The notes under the pieces were generated by a model. The model was given only the letters and a program-made list of their open reading frames with translations, made no database searches and was not told where the DNA came from. The position numbers were made by a program, and so were the translations under genes. DNA of 5,096 nt from Haloferacaceae archaeon (lineage in GTDB: Archaea > Halobacteriota > Halobacteria > Halobacteriales > Haloferacaceae): NCBI GenBank assembly GCA_028274825.1, contig JAQCMZ010000421.1, positions 1 through 5,096 of the forward strand. Direction: 5' to 3'. Position 1 is the stretch's first letter, and each line of letters starts with the position of its first letter. This document shows positions 1 to 5,096 of the stretch, in pieces.

Positions 1-1103
1 TCGTCGGCGTGGATCCGGTCACAGATTCGATCGCTCAGCCACTGCTTTCTGCCGTCGACAGGCGGGTCAGCTGGGCGTACTGACTCTCGGCGAACCGAGG
101 AGGGAAGATAGCGGTCGTACACCGGGAGCCGTTCGTATAGCGAGAGGTCTCCTGACTTAGCGACAGAGACGAGTCCCTCTAGTTCTGGCCAAGCGTATGC
201 AGGATTGACATAATCGTCTGTAACCGGCGAGACACCACCAAGGTCGTCAATCTCACAGTCGACGAGTTCAGCCGCAGGCGCGAGATTAGGTGGCACCTGG
301 ACCGACACGACTTCTGGAAGCGCCGTTCTGGCCATCGCGACTGTCTTCCGGAGAACATTGAGCGGGGGAGACTGGAAATCTGATCGCTCATTGGGGACCA
401 CCGGCTGGATAATTACCTCCTGGATGTGATCGAATCGCTCGTGAAGCTCTCGAATCGCTAGCAGTGACTCTGCTCTGTCTTCTGGGCTCTCTCCGATCCC
501 CACGAGTAGCCCCGTCGTGAACGGAACTCCCTGTCGCCCGGCCGCTCGAAGCGTGTTCAGTCGCTGCCCTGGCGTTTTGTGACGCCCTCCCGAGTGTGCT
601 GTCACCTCGGCTGTGGTCTCCAGCATCGTCCCCATCGACGCGTTGACTTCGCGTAGTCGCGCGAAGTCAGTCTCAGTGAGATCTCCTGGATTCGAGTGTG
701 GTAACAACCCCTCTCCGAGAGCGATCTCACAGGCCCGATACAGGTACTCGGTGATCGACTCGTAGCCCCAGTCGGTCAACTGTGCGTTGATCTCGGTGTA
801 GCGATCGTCCGGGTCGTCGCCAAAGGTAAACAATGCTTCTGTGCAGCCGGCATCGGCCGCTACGCGGCACTGCTCTCGGATTTGCTCCGGTGAGAGGATC
901 GATGCCTCTCCGGGCTGGTCGTAGTACGTGCAGTACGTGCAGGTGTACCGACAGGCGGTTGTCAACGGGAGAAACGCGTTCCGGGCGAACGTGAGCCCGT
1001 CTGTGTGAGGGCTGACATCCTCGGGCGTCACCCCGAGCAGTCGCTGGACTGCCTCGGGATGAGGCGTGATATTGATCCCATATCTGTCGGCGGCCTGGAA
1101 CAC
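1..1103 (-). CDS. cofG: 7,8-didemethyl-8-hydroxy-5-deazariboflavin synthase subunit CofG, 3' end cut by window edge
   Basis: Radical SAM enzyme of coenzyme F420 biosynthesis. With CofH it builds Fo, the deazaflavin chromophore, from 5-amino-6-ribitylaminouracil and tyrosine (family knowledge). My translation of the minus strand is open across 367 codons with no frameshift. The CX3CX2C iron-sulfur motif reads CRYTCTYC at residues 51-58, preceded by LTFARNAFLPLT. Further family blocks are LLPHSNPGD, SMGTMLETTAE, GLLVGIGE (198-205), QPVVPN (233-238), QVPPNLAP (269-276) and GGVSPVTDD (289-297). The tail ends near WLSDRICDRIHADD, so only a few residues should be missing. There is no ATG start. I chose GTG at 1103 because FQAADRYGI then aligns with the usual N terminus of haloarchaeal CofG, but a TTG at 1154 in the same frame is possible. 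It follows cofC, its pathway partner, after 105 bases. The partner subunit gene cofH is not in the window. Confidence 0.95.
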   Translation of the reverse strand, partial: MFQAADRYGINITPHPEAVQRLLGVTPEDVSPHTDGLTFARNAFLPLTTACRYTCTYCTYYDQPGEASILSPEQIREQCRVAADAGCTEALFTFGDDPDDRYTEINAQLTDWGYESITEYLYRACEIALGEGLLPHSNPGDLTETDFARLREVNASMGTMLETTAEVTAHSGGRHKTPGQRLNTLRAAGRQGVPFTTGLLVGIGESPEDRAESLLAIRELHERFDHIQEVIIQPVVPNERSDFQSPPLNVLRKTVAMARTALPEVVSVQVPPNLAPAAELVDCEIDDLGGVSPVTDDYVNPAYAWPELEGLVSVAKSGDLSLYERLPVYDRYLPSSVRRESVRPADPPVDGRKQWLSDRICDRIHAD

Positions 1104-1169
1104 GTCTAGTGTAGCCGGCTGCAAGTTCAAAAGGCTGGCAGTCTCGGCCGACAATGCCGGGGGCGATAT

Positions 1170-1175
1170 CCTCCT
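1170..1175 (-). promoter_or_regulatory. Shine-Dalgarno-like AGGAGG ahead of cofG
   Basis: The minus strand carries AGGAGG between the cofC stop and cofG. No ATG or GTG lies at normal spacing (5-10 bases) in any frame. The nearest candidate is TTG at 1154, about 15 bases downstream, while the GTG favoured by homology is about 66 bases downstream. If the site is used, cofG would start at the TTG and gain about 17 residues. If it is not used, this is a chance match in the spacer. Confidence 0.3.
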
Positions 1176-1208
1176 AAAGAGTGGATTATTTGATCCGCGG
1201 AGTTTGAC

Positions 1209-1817
1209 TCAGGAACGCTGAATCCCGACTCTGCCCTCGGTTACTGATAGCTGAAAGCCACGGTCAACGAGCCAATCGTGAGCGGTTCCGCTACCGTGGA
1301 TCAAGAGTTCTGTGAGATCTTCTCGTTCGTCGATATCGGTCGTCAGCCGGTGAGAATCGACGATGGCCACCTTAGCTTCGATCTCTCGGGCGATCTGGCG
1401 GTGATCGAGATACGACGCGCCGTGATAATCGACCCGAAATTCCGGGTGACGGACCACAAGAGCATTCGTTCCCCCGCCCCGCCCCGGGGCGACGACGATG
1501 TCAGCCTCGGGAGTGAATAGCCGGTCGACGGCGGATTCAGTCATCAATGCCAGGTCAGCGACGATCACTGCTATCGGCGATACTCCCGCAATCACACCGT
1601 TCACCGCCGGCGTGAGCGCCCGATCATCGACGCTCACCGGTGCAGAACAGTCAATCGGTTCGGTCGCTAACACTCGCGGCTCGTGACCCGTCTCACGGAG
1701 TGTCGCAAGCGTATCCGCCAGCATCTTTCTGGCGAACGTCTCTCGCTCTGCAGAATCAAACGTCCCGGACAACCGGGTCTTGGGGCGCTCTGGAGAAAAC
1801 GGCACGAGTACATCCAT
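1209..1817 (-). CDS. cofC: 2-phospho-L-lactate guanylyltransferase CofC
   Basis: This 202-residue protein is of normal length for archaeal CofC. The enzyme uses GTP to activate 2-phospho-L-lactate (or a related phosphorylated three-carbon acid), giving the dinucleotide that CofD joins to Fo in F420 synthesis (family knowledge). It has the MobA-like nucleotidyltransferase fold. Visible motifs are the N-terminal VPFSPERPKTRLS block (residues 5-17) for the nucleotide, the metal-binding-type Asp in IVADL (D88), the diagnostic PGRGGGTNAL (111-120), DYHGASYLDH (130-139), and a TDIDEREDL block (160-168). The ATG at 1817 is well supported because the expected MDVLVPF start follows directly. It ends in TGA. 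cofG lies downstream on the same strand, which fits a two-gene F420 unit. cetZ lies 200 bases upstream, so cofC probably has its own promoter, although I could not place one with confidence. Confidence 0.95.
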   Translation of the reverse strand: MDVLVPFSPERPKTRLSGTFDSAERETFARKMLADTLATLRETGHEPRVLATEPIDCSAPVSVDDRALTPAVNGVIAGVSPIAVIVADLALMTESAVDRLFTPEADIVVAPGRGGGTNALVVRHPEFRVDYHGASYLDHRQIAREIEAKVAIVDSHRLTTDIDEREDLTELLIHGSGTAHDWLVDRGFQLSVTEGRVGIQRS

Positions 1818-1920
1818 GATTCTGTTCGATTATTATGTTACTCCGTACAGGCATGGCTTTTTCTGTCTTCTGGGCGCGCGTCGCAGACACCCTCGGCGGG
1901 CGCCGTGTGACTGTAAGTAT

Positions 1921-1959
1921 CAATCGACTGCACGATTTCGCCCCCCACGGGATCGATTG
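1921..1959. repeat. 7-base inverted repeat in the cetZ-cofC spacer
   Basis: CAATCGA (1921-1927) and its perfect complement TCGATTG (1953-1959) flank 25 bases. It lies about 105-140 bases upstream of the cofC ATG. It could be a regulator half-site pair or a weak hairpin. Arms of this length at this spacing can easily occur by chance in 5 kb, so I give it little weight. The rest of the 200-base spacer shows no gene. Confidence 0.2.
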
Positions 1960-1991
1960 CCGTCCAGCATGCGACTGTAGGTTCCGTCTCG

Positions 1992-1996
1992 AAAAA
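1992..1996 (-). terminator. Oligo-T terminator candidate after cetZ
   Basis: The minus strand has a TTTTT run about 21 bases past the cetZ TAG stop, in the context ACGATTTTTCGA. Archaeal RNA polymerase can terminate at short T runs without a strong hairpin (established knowledge). Five Ts is a modest signal, and no convincing stem precedes it. Confidence 0.35.
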
Positions 1997-2017
1997 TCGT
2001 AACTCTCGATCTCCCGG

Positions 2018-3196
2018 CTAGAACAGCGACTCGAGTTCGTCTTCGTCGTCCTTGACGAGTTCCTCGAGATTCTCCTCACTCTCCTCGCGAATCTCGTCGA
2101 GATTGTCCTGTGCCTCGATAGCCACTTGCTGGAGTTCTTTGATCCGGGGGATGTTCGTCACGCCCGACAAAAGGACGACAGAGGCGACGAAGCCGCTCCC
2201 CGAATACGGGTAGTCTCCGCCGCGGACCTCCATACTGCCGGTTTGCTCCTCAATCCATTTGCGACCCCGCTCAATTCCTTTGCGATTTAGATACTTCTGT
2301 GGCCCCGCCAGCACCAGTAATGCCCGCTCGGACCCGTCGATCTCGCACGGAAGCGTCAGGCGGCCTAACGCTGCTTTTCGGACGAGACTCGTGACACGGT
2401 TAGTCGTGGCTGCGGTATCGAACCCTTCTGTTTCGTCCTCGCCTGTGAGCCGAGAGAGAAGCCCGCCGGTAGAGGTCTCTTCGACCTCCTCTTGGGCGTA
2501 TCCGATTGTCGAGACTCCCCCACCGGAAAGGGTATTAATTACTTCCGAGGAGTCAACCACGCTTTCTGCGACCTCTTGTCCCTCTCGGATCTCACCGGCG
2601 CCGAAAAGAATCCCGAATCGCTGAACGATCTCTTCGTTGATATCGTCGTAGCCTTCACCAATCGACTCGCCGGTCTGACGCCACGCGTCGTTATCGAACA
2701 CTAACAGGTTATCCACTTTCCGAACGAACGTCTGAAACGAGCGAGCGGCATTGAGCGTGTAGATTCCGCCCTCGTCTGAACCCGGCAGAACGCCGAGTCC
2801 GTACACCGGTTCAGTGTAGATCCGTTTGAGATGTTTGGCCATCACCGGAGCACCTCCCGATCCTGTGCCCCCGCCGAGCCCGGCAACAATAAGGAACGCG
2901 TCCACCTCGTGCACCCGAATCGCGTCGACAGCGCTCTGAATCTCGTCCATGTCCTGTTCGGCGATTTCGGCACCTAACTCGTTATCGGCGCCGACACCGT
3001 GTCCTTTGACACGTGACTGTCCGATGAGTATGCGCTGGTCCATCGAGATATGCTCCAATCCCATGAGGTCAGCTTTTGCCGTGTTCACCGCCACAGCAGC
3101 CCGGACGATATCAGATCCAGTTCGTTTGTCGTACTCAAGGAATTTGTCCACGATCTTCCCCCCGGCCTGCCCAAAGCCAATCATTGCCAATTTCAT
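2018..3196 (-). CDS. cetZ: Tubulin-like cytoskeletal GTPase CetZ (CetZ1-like)
   Basis: This 392-residue protein is full length for CetZ, the archaeal tubulin/FtsZ-superfamily protein that polymerises with GTP beneath the membrane. In Haloferax volcanii, CetZ1 is needed for rod shape and swimming (family knowledge). Visible features are the N-terminal FGQAGGK nucleotide loop (8-14), the NTAKADL block (38-44), RVKGHGVGADNE (62-73), the tubulin-signature glycine loop GGGTGSG (108-114), and NAARSF with FDNDAW (149-172). In the T7-loop region, VVDSSEVINTL places a Glu at position 218, the position of the catalytic Glu in CetZ1. The C-terminal domain carries LTLPCEIDGSERALLVLAGP and GGDYP. The acidic C-terminal helix and tail (about 365-392) end in DEDELESLF. 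The 237-262 stretch, rich in Glu and Thr, is the usual variable insertion. The start is fixed by MKLAMIGFGQAGGK. I assign it to CetZ1 over other paralogues by overall similarity and the conserved tail, from memory and without an alignment. Confidence 0.97.
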   Translation of the reverse strand: MKLAMIGFGQAGGKIVDKFLEYDKRTGSDIVRAAVAVNTAKADLMGLEHISMDQRILIGQSRVKGHGVGADNELGAEIAEQDMDEIQSAVDAIRVHEVDAFLIVAGLGGGTGSGGAPVMAKHLKRIYTEPVYGLGVLPGSDEGGIYTLNAARSFQTFVRKVDNLLVFDNDAWRQTGESIGEGYDDINEEIVQRFGILFGAGEIREGQEVAESVVDSSEVINTLSGGGVSTIGYAQEEVEETSTGGLLSRLTGEDETEGFDTAATTNRVTSLVRKAALGRLTLPCEIDGSERALLVLAGPQKYLNRKGIERGRKWIEEQTGSMEVRGGDYPYSGSGFVASVVLLSGVTNIPRIKELQQVAIEAQDNLDEIREESEENLEELVKDDEDELESLF

Positions 3197-3236
3197 GATT
3201 TACCCCATCTCCATGGCCCAATAACAAACGCATCAG

Positions 3237-3264
3237 CAGTATAAGCCTTATGCTGAAATTCAGC
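3237..3264. promoter_or_regulatory. Overlapping dyads at the cetZ TATA box, possible operator
   Basis: Two symmetric elements sit on the promoter. CAGTATAAG (3237-3245) and CTTATGCTG (3247-3255) are complementary at 8 of 9 positions around one central base and include the TATA box. GCTGAA (3252-3257) and TTCAGC (3259-3264) form a perfect dyad around one base, just upstream of the TATA box. A protein bound here would compete with TBP/TFB. Each dyad alone could occur by chance, so the position is the main argument. Confidence 0.3.
3239..3245 (-). promoter_or_regulatory. cetZ TATA box
   Basis: CTTATAC on the minus strand, centred about 46 bases upstream of the cetZ ATG, resembles a haloarchaeal TATA element. 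Transcription would begin about 25 bases downstream, near 3215-3220, leaving a leader of about 20 bases. That leader contains GGAG (3212-3209) and GGGG (3206-3203), which could serve as a weak ribosome binding site. Confidence 0.5.
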
Positions 3265-3285
3265 TGTGATTAACTCATATTGCCA

Positions 3286-3325
3286 ACCCCCGCCCTCTCA
3301 CTCCGACCCCCGCCCTCTCACTCCG
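3286..3325. repeat. Perfect 20-base tandem duplication
   Basis: Two identical adjacent copies of a C-rich 20-base unit (ACCCCCGCCCTCTCACTCCG) occupy 3286-3305 and 3306-3325. A degenerate trailing stretch, CACACCGCCCCCG, follows. The repeat lies about 90 bases upstream of the cetZ ATG, just beyond the putative promoter dyads. On the minus strand the units are G-rich with GGGGG runs. The exact identity suggests a recent duplication or slippage event. Confidence 0.9.
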
Positions 3326-3476
3326 CACACCGCCCCCGTCAGACGGGAGTTGATTCAGTTCCTTGCTGACCGAGCGTGGAACTGGAATACTCTTCACTAC
3401 TGGATAAGATGCAGTAGCCATCTTCAAAACTCACCCTAACGACTACAAAGGTGGGAAGAACTCGAACAAGGGGTCC

Positions 3477-3508
3477 AGCAGACTGGGGTCTGCTATTGAC
3501 AGACTGTC
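3477..3508 (-). terminator. Hairpins directly after the reductase stop codon
   Basis: GACAG-A-CTGTC (3498-3508) abuts the TGA stop of the reductase gene. It is followed by a perfect 7-base stem with a 4-base loop, AGCAGAC-TGGG-GTCTGCT (3477-3494). No T run follows on the minus strand (the next bases are GGACCCCTTG), so this is not a classical intrinsic terminator. The hairpins may protect or shape the 3' end of the mRNA. Confidence 0.35.
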
Positions 3509-4399
3509 TCACGGTGCGCCAGATACCCCGAGATATCCAGGAAGTGTCTCGAGTTCGGTTTCTGACACGCCGAAAGCTGTGATATCGTTACTGGCCGTTG
3601 TGTTGTCGAACTGGAGCGACCTGTACTGATCTTTTCCCATCGGGAAGCCGGGAATCGCGCCGGCAATCGACAGTCCCACCCCGGCAAGCGCCATCGGGAC
3701 AGAGACGACAGTCGAGGATCGGCCGTCAGCTCGGTGCGCGAGCCGCGCCACCTCCGCGAGTGCGAGTTTTTCTGGGCCACCAATTTCGTACGTCTCTTCG
3801 ACATGAGTGTCTGTCTCGATAGCGTCTGCCAGCATCGGCACGAGATCCTCGACGTGAATCGGCTGGAATCGTGTCTTCCCGCCACCAGGAAGCGGCGTGA
3901 GATACGGCGGTGCGAGTTTCTTCGTGAACGAAACGAACTCTCCGCCGTCACCAAACACGACCGATGGGCGGAAAATAACCCACTCAAGCTCAGAGTCTGT
4001 GACAATCGCCTCAGCGCGGCCTTTCGCCCGGATGTAATGTGTTGTTCCGTCGGGGTCAGCACCCAGTGCACTCATCTGTACGAACCGGTCGACACCAGCC
4101 GTCTGGGCAGCCCGAACGAGATTCTCTGTCCCGCCGCGGTGAATCTCGTCGTGTTGTTGATTCCCCCCGCGCGGTTCGAACAACGGTGACAAGGCAACGA
4201 GATTAACAACCACGTCAGTGTCATCGACGGCCGATACGACCGTATTGTACACAGTGACGTCACCGACGGCTGGTTCGACACTCTCCGGGAGGCCCTCTGG
4301 CGTGCGTGACAGTGCCGTCACGTCGTGGCCTCGCTCGGCGAGTTCCGGGCAGAGAACCGACCCAATAAATCCCGTTCCACCGGCTACGAGTATCTCCAT
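3509..4399 (-). CDS. NAD(P)-binding atypical SDR, NDUFA9/epimerase-like
   Basis: This is a 296-residue atypical short-chain dehydrogenase (NAD-dependent epimerase superfamily), the type often annotated in haloarchaea as NADH dehydrogenase 32 kDa or NDUFA9-like protein. Numbered from this start, the Rossmann dinucleotide loop is GGTGFIG (7-13), NLVALSP follows strand 4 (66-72), SALGADPDG lies at 110-118, the YxxxK pair is Y122 and K126 in YIRAKGRAE, and FRPSVVFG is at 143-150. The substrate-side block PGGGKTRFQPIHVEDL (171-186) and EIGGP (205-209) are also typical. The substrate is unknown. An in-frame ATG at 4447 would add 16 residues. I prefer 4399 because MEILVAGGTGFIG is the normal start and a TATA-like element lies 25-30 bases upstream, as expected for a leaderless transcript. 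It sits alone between two non-coding regions, so it is probably its own transcription unit. Confidence 0.88.
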   Translation of the reverse strand: MEILVAGGTGFIGSVLCPELAERGHDVTALSRTPEGLPESVEPAVGDVTVYNTVVSAVDDTDVVVNLVALSPLFEPRGGNQQHDEIHRGGTENLVRAAQTAGVDRFVQMSALGADPDGTTHYIRAKGRAEAIVTDSELEWVIFRPSVVFGDGGEFVSFTKKLAPPYLTPLPGGGKTRFQPIHVEDLVPMLADAIETDTHVEETYEIGGPEKLALAEVARLAHRADGRSSTVVSVPMALAGVGLSIAGAIPGFPMGKDQYRSLQFDNTTASNDITAFGVSETELETLPGYLGVSGAP

Positions 4400-4423
4400 A
4401 TCCGCCAGATTTCTGCCCGTAGC

Positions 4424-4429
4424 AGTAAA
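4424..4429 (-). promoter_or_regulatory. TATA-like element for a leaderless reductase transcript
   Basis: TTTACT on the minus strand lies 25-30 bases upstream of the ATG at 4399. This is the spacing at which a haloarchaeal TATA box would place the transcription start on the start codon. If it is real, the upstream ATG at 4447 is not transcribed and the shorter protein is correct. The sequence is a loose match to the consensus. Confidence 0.4.
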
Positions 4430-4667
4430 GCTGTCGTGACGAGCCATCTGATATCAGTCTCTCTGACAGTTTCTAACTCTATTCGTGAGAGCTCTCATCA
4501 GATCTACGGATCCTTCCGACCCGTCGCCGGTCAACAAATTCTGAAGGATGACGTCTGGTGCAGTATGTCGAGACGACAGTCCACAGGTGCAGCCAGGAGA
4601 CAAAATCGACATGAGCGTCCGGCCAAACTGACGATCCCCTCTCAGTCAGCAGGCCTATCTCACCCGA

Positions 4668-4687
4668 GAGCCGGGAGAACCCGGTTC
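4668..4687. repeat. GC-rich hairpin with a 4-base loop
   Basis: GAGCCGGG-AGAA-CCCGGTTC forms an 8-base stem (one G-T pair, the inner five pairs all G-C) closed by a tetraloop. It lies about 80-100 bases past the trpG stop. On the minus strand the loop reads TTCT. No T run follows it on that strand. Confidence 0.4.
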
Positions 4688-4692
4688 GGTAT

Positions 4693-4735
4693 TTGATAGA
4701 GATCACAACTCAACTCGTCAGATGTCGTCTATCAA
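4693..4735. repeat. 8-base inverted repeat overlapping the next hairpin
   Basis: TTGATAGA (4693-4700) and its exact complement TCTATCAA (4728-4735) are separated by 27 bases. The right arm shares its last two bases with the 4734-4752 hairpin, so in RNA the two stems would either compete slightly or stack end to end. Confidence 0.35.
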
Positions 4736-4752
4736 GAGTAGATACTACTCTT
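4734..4752 (-). terminator. Perfect 8-base hairpin 15 bases past the trpG stop
   Basis: AAGAGTAG-ATA-CTACTCTT is a perfect inverted repeat with a 3-base loop. By base composition alone, such a long, tight repeat is unlikely to occur by chance in 5 kb. Its place right after a stop codon suggests a 3'-end structure of the trpG mRNA. It has no following T run, so it could also be a dimeric protein-binding site. Confidence 0.4.
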
Positions 4753-4767
4753 TGCGTCTCTGACCTG

Positions 4768-5096
4768 TTAGGGGCGTGCAGTGTCAGGTGAATGTGCCCG
4801 CAAGAAATTCCTCACTACGTCACGGCCCACCCCGGTCAACACGCTCTCCGGGTGGAACTGGACACACGCGATCGGGTACTCGCGGTGTCGAATCCCCATC
4901 ACCAGTCTCTCGGCGCCATCGTCAGTCTGGTGGGTGGTCGTGGCAGTAATCTCGAAGACATCGGGGATCTCCGTTGCAATCAGAGAGTGGTATCGGCCCG
5001 CTTGGAACTCATTCTCGAGACCAGCAAAGACACCGCTCCCGTCGTGATCGACCGGAAACGCCTTTCCGTGGACCGGTTCTGGTGCATGACCGACGG
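4768..5096 (-). CDS. trpG: Glutamine amidotransferase, anthranilate synthase component II type (TrpG/PabA), 5' part beyond window
   Basis: The last 109 residues of a class I glutamine amidotransferase are present. Such proteins release ammonia from glutamine for a chorismate-using partner: TrpE in anthranilate (tryptophan) synthesis or PabB in 4-aminobenzoate synthesis (family knowledge). The visible blocks are typical: VGHAPEPVHGKAFPVDHDG, GVFAGL, the GRYHSL turn, and QFHPESVLT, which supplies the catalytic His and Glu. The nucleophilic Cys of the GxCLGxQ motif and the oxyanion region lie upstream, outside the window. The frame is clean to the TAA stop. No partner subunit gene follows downstream, so trpE or pabB, if linked, must lie upstream. 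The residues visible here do not separate TrpG from PabA, and the symbol reflects the commoner annotation. Confidence 0.85.
   Translation of the reverse strand, partial: VGHAPEPVHGKAFPVDHDGSGVFAGLENEFQAGRYHSLIATEIPDVFEITATTTHQTDDGAERLVMGIRHREYPIACVQFHPESVLTGVGRDVVRNFLRAHSPDTARP

Larger units (their letters stand above)
3197..3508. other. 312-base gene-free region between the reductase gene and cetZ
   Basis: I see no convincing gene here. In order from cetZ it holds the short cetZ leader, the TATA box with its dyads, and the 20-base tandem duplication. Then come a 5-base stem with a 3-base loop (3335-3347), a 6-base stem CTACTG/CAGTAG with a 9-base loop (3397-3417), and a hairpin pair just behind the reductase stop (3477-3508). 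One short minus-strand frame (3421-3275, 48 codons from ATG) is open but reads through the tandem repeat and matches no family I know. Confidence 0.7.
4400..4767. other. 368-base gene-free region between trpG and the reductase gene
   Basis: The short open frames on either strand read as Ser/Arg/His-rich, basic peptides unlike the acidic proteins around them, so I treat the region as non-coding. It holds the reductase promoter and two short palindromes, CTGATATCAG (4448-4457) and TGAGAGCTCTCA (4486-4497). ATCCTTC (4510-4516) pairs with GAAGGAT (4543-4549). A denser cluster of inverted repeats lies at 4668-4752, immediately behind the trpG stop. The stretch 4550-4667 shows nothing I recognise. 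Confidence 0.6.

Noticed and set aside
179..391. 70-residue minus-strand frame with an ATG start
   Set aside because: It lies in another frame inside cofG, whose motifs I can read through the same region. Its Ser/Arg-rich composition is that of a shadow frame.
924..943. Direct repeat of GTACGTGCA
   Set aside because: It is the coding sequence for the CTYCTYY part of the CofG iron-sulfur motif, where repeated residues use the same codons.
1278..1520. Plus-strand open frames opposite cofC (also 1498-1686 and 1683-1910)
   Set aside because: They lie opposite a well-supported gene, have no family motifs, and have the Arg/Ser/Pro-rich composition typical of antisense frames in GC-rich genomes.
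1831..1836. AT-rich TATTAT upstream of cofC as a TATA box
   Set aside because: It is only 14-19 bases from the cofC ATG, too close for a TATA box even with a leaderless transcript. I could not find a better placed element.
3493..4071. 192-residue minus-strand frame
   Set aside because: It is long but overlaps the reductase gene in another frame. It is full of Arg and Ser, unlike acidic haloarchaeal proteins, while the reductase frame has clear SDR motifs.
4448..4497. Palindromes CTGATATCAG and TGAGAGCTCTCA upstream of the reductase gene as operators
   Set aside because: Palindromes of 10-12 bases are expected about one to five times in a window of this size, and their position adds little support.
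4479..4706. 75-residue minus-strand frame in the trpG-reductase spacer (and the plus-strand frame 4325-4696)
   Set aside because: Basic and rich in Arg, Ser, His and Trp, with no recognisable family and no promoter or ribosome binding site. I treat the region as non-coding, though a tiny unknown gene cannot be excluded.

Overview
The window comes from a halophilic archaeon (class Halobacteria). The evidence is acidic proteins rich in Asp and Glu, a full-length CetZ tubulin-like protein that closely resembles the haloarchaeal CetZ1 type, and two genes of archaeal coenzyme F420 biosynthesis. GC content looks moderate for the group, and I cannot name a genus. All five recognisable genes lie on the minus strand, so transcription runs from high to low coordinates.

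Read in the direction of transcription: (1) 5096-4768 is the C-terminal half of a TrpG/PabA-type glutamine amidotransferase whose start lies beyond the right edge. (2) 4767-4400 is a non-coding stretch with several inverted repeats close behind the trpG stop and a leaderless-type promoter just before the next gene. (3) 4399-3509 is an NAD(P)-binding atypical short-chain dehydrogenase (NDUFA9/epimerase-like). (4) 3508-3197 is a 312-base gene-free region with hairpins, a perfect 20-base tandem duplication and the cetZ promoter. (5) 3196-2018 is cetZ. (6) 2017-1818 is a 200-base spacer with an oligo-T terminator candidate. (7) 1817-1209 is cofC. (8) 1103-1 is cofG, which runs off the left edge only a few residues before its expected end. 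It is absent from an ATG-based ORF scan because it has a non-ATG start, but it is an intact radical SAM gene in one open frame.

cofC and cofG act in the same pathway. CofG, with CofH (not in this window), builds the deazaflavin Fo. CofC activates the phospholactate-type side chain with GTP for attachment to Fo. CetZ is a GTP-dependent cytoskeletal protein of cell shape and division. The reductase and the amidotransferase have no obvious functional tie to it or to each other, so this looks like a run of core genes rather than one functional operon.

I see no mobile element, CRISPR array, tRNA, rRNA or defence system, and nothing that amounts to a new biological system. The points worth a second look are the non-coding structure on both sides of the reductase gene, the 20-base tandem repeat, a dyad overlapping the cetZ promoter, and the cofC-cofG junction, where one open frame continues past the cofC stop codon.
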